A DNA stretch of 6,446 bases from an uncultured Collinsella sp. (GTDB taxonomy: Bacteria > Actinomycetota > Coriobacteriia > Coriobacteriales > Coriobacteriaceae): assembly GCA_900553705.1 (NCBI GenBank), contig USEK01000086.1:1-6446 (forward strand), read 5' to 3'. The notes under the pieces were generated by a model. That model was not told where the DNA came from. It did no database searches and worked only from the letters and a program-made list of their open reading frames with translations. Of the stretch, positions 5,904-6,446 are shown piece after piece. Both the position numbers and the translations under genes were made by a program. The first letter of the stretch is position 1, and every line of letters starts with the position of its first letter.

Positions 5904-6409
5904 TCAGTCGTCGGTGCGCTCCCTGCGCAGCCGTGCAATCGGCGTCAGCGAACCCACGACGGGATCGCCGATCTCCACGAGCAGCTCGCTGTCCTTCGGC
6001 ACCAGCACATCGACACGCGAGCCGAACTTGATGAAGCCGCAGACGCTGTTCTGCTCGACGGCATGTCCTACTTTCATGTAGGAGATGATGCGCCGCGCAA
6101 TCAGTCCGGCGATCTGGCGGAAGAGGATCTGCTGTCCCGAGGGCATCCGCACAACGGTGGTCGTACGCTCGTTCTCGGTCGAGGACTTCGGGTGCCAGGC
6201 CACCAGGAAACGGCCCGGATGGTACTTGAAGTACTCCACCACGCCGCCTACGGGCACCCAGTTCATGTGGATGTTCGTGATCGACATGAAGATCGAGATC
6301 TGCAGCATCTCGCGACCGAGGTACTCGGTCTCCTGCACGTTCTCCGTCACGACGACGCGCCCGTCGCACGGGGCGAAGACCAGATCGGCATCGTGGATCC
6401 GCACCCGGC
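5904..6409 (-). CDS. psd: Phosphatidylserine decarboxylase proenzyme, 5' end missing
   Basis: This enzyme converts phosphatidylserine to phosphatidylethanolamine at the inner membrane. It cleaves itself at an internal serine that becomes the pyruvoyl cofactor. The fragment encodes about 168 residues to a TGA at 5906-5904. Numbered from the GTG codon at 6404 (6404-6402), it shows VFAPCDGRVVV (9-19), SIFMSITNIHMNW (37-49), a stretch matching PKSSTENER (72-80), RQIAGLIARRI (96-106) and GFIKFGSRVDV (123-133). In the last, G128-S129 (S at 6020-6018) is the self-cleavage site. Asp14 and His47 are candidate catalytic partners. The FGSR site and short length are typical of the Bacteroidales-style enzyme rather than the E. 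coli type. About 50-60 N-terminal residues, including the membrane segment, are cut off by the adapter at 6410. It is foreign to the rpoB-bearing genome. Confidence 0.92.
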
Positions 6410-6446
6410 CTGTCTCTTATACACATCTCCGAGCCCACGAGACGTA
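6410..6446. other. Illumina Nextera (Tn5) adapter sequence, untrimmed
   Basis: Positions 6410-6428 are the 19-bp Tn5 mosaic end (CTGTCTCTTATACACATCT). They are followed at 6429-6443 by CCGAGCCCACGAGAC, the Nextera read-2-side adapter, and by GTA at 6444-6446, probably the first bases of an index. The 34-base match is exact. This is synthetic library sequence and not part of any genome. Confidence 0.98.

Noticed and set aside
2822..5938. Minus-strand open frame of 1038 codons opposite rpoB
   Set aside because: It is the antisense shadow of rpoB produced by strong third-position GC bias. It resembles no protein family, and it crosses the chimeric junction.
5861..6031. Continuation of the rpoB frame to a 1045-residue product
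   Set aside because: Residues after 989 are read from the wrong strand of a foreign psd fragment, so the apparent length near full RpoB size is chance.
5887..6438. 183-codon minus-strand frame starting in the adapter
   Set aside because: It is a different frame from the real psd and its start is synthetic adapter sequence.
1..6446. CRISPR array, insertion sequence, tRNA, rRNA, phage or defence genes
   Set aside because: No regularly spaced repeats, transposase genes or RNA genes were seen. The only transposon sequence is the synthetic Tn5 mosaic end of the library adapter.

Overview
The window is a high-GC segment of a core genome, most likely from a gut Coriobacteriia (Collinsella-like) bacterium. 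Its last roughly 590 bases are an assembly or library artefact. The taxonomic call is an inference from protein style (actinobacterial-type RpoB, L10 and L7/L12), GC-rich codon use and the GTG start of rpoB. No database search was possible.

Layout of the authentic part (1-5860), all on the plus strand. Positions 1-381 hold a stem-loop, a good sigma-A promoter (137-165) and a ribosomal protein L10 leader with kink-turn-like sequence, a candidate antiterminator and an intrinsic terminator (attenuator). Next come rplJ (L10, 382-903) and rplL (L7/L12, 1006-1383), whose spacer carries three small hairpins, closed by a strong terminator (1411-1450). A 247-bp spacer with paired operator-like palindromes and a candidate promoter precedes galU (UTP-glucose-1-phosphate uridylyltransferase, 1698-2606), which has its own terminator (2627-2659). 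A 234-bp AT-richer spacer contains a 25-bp inverted repeat, an overlapping LexA-type palindrome and a candidate extended -10 promoter. It leads into rpoB (RNA polymerase beta, GTG start at 2894), which is intact in frame to codon 989 and then lost.

The tail (about 5861-6446) does not belong to the same gene. At about 5860 the RpoB reading frame stops making sense. On the minus strand the sequence becomes the 3' part of a phosphatidylserine decarboxylase of the short, Bacteroidales-like type (5904-6409), followed by what looks like the first ten codons of pssA (5861-5890). The far end, 6410-6446, is the Illumina Nextera (Tn5 mosaic end plus read-2 side) adapter and three further bases, probably index. 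The contig end is therefore a chimera between two gut organisms plus untrimmed adapter.

Functionally, the authentic genes are ribosome stalk proteins, the RNA polymerase beta subunit and a UDP-glucose-forming enzyme. galU sits as a separately terminated unit inside the usual rplJL-rpoBC neighbourhood. I found no new multi-gene system. The points most worth following are the L10 attenuator, the unusual 16-residue segment in RpoB fork loop 2 next to the rifampicin region, the LexA-like site upstream of rpoB, the paired palindromes upstream of galU, and the chimeric, adapter-bearing end.
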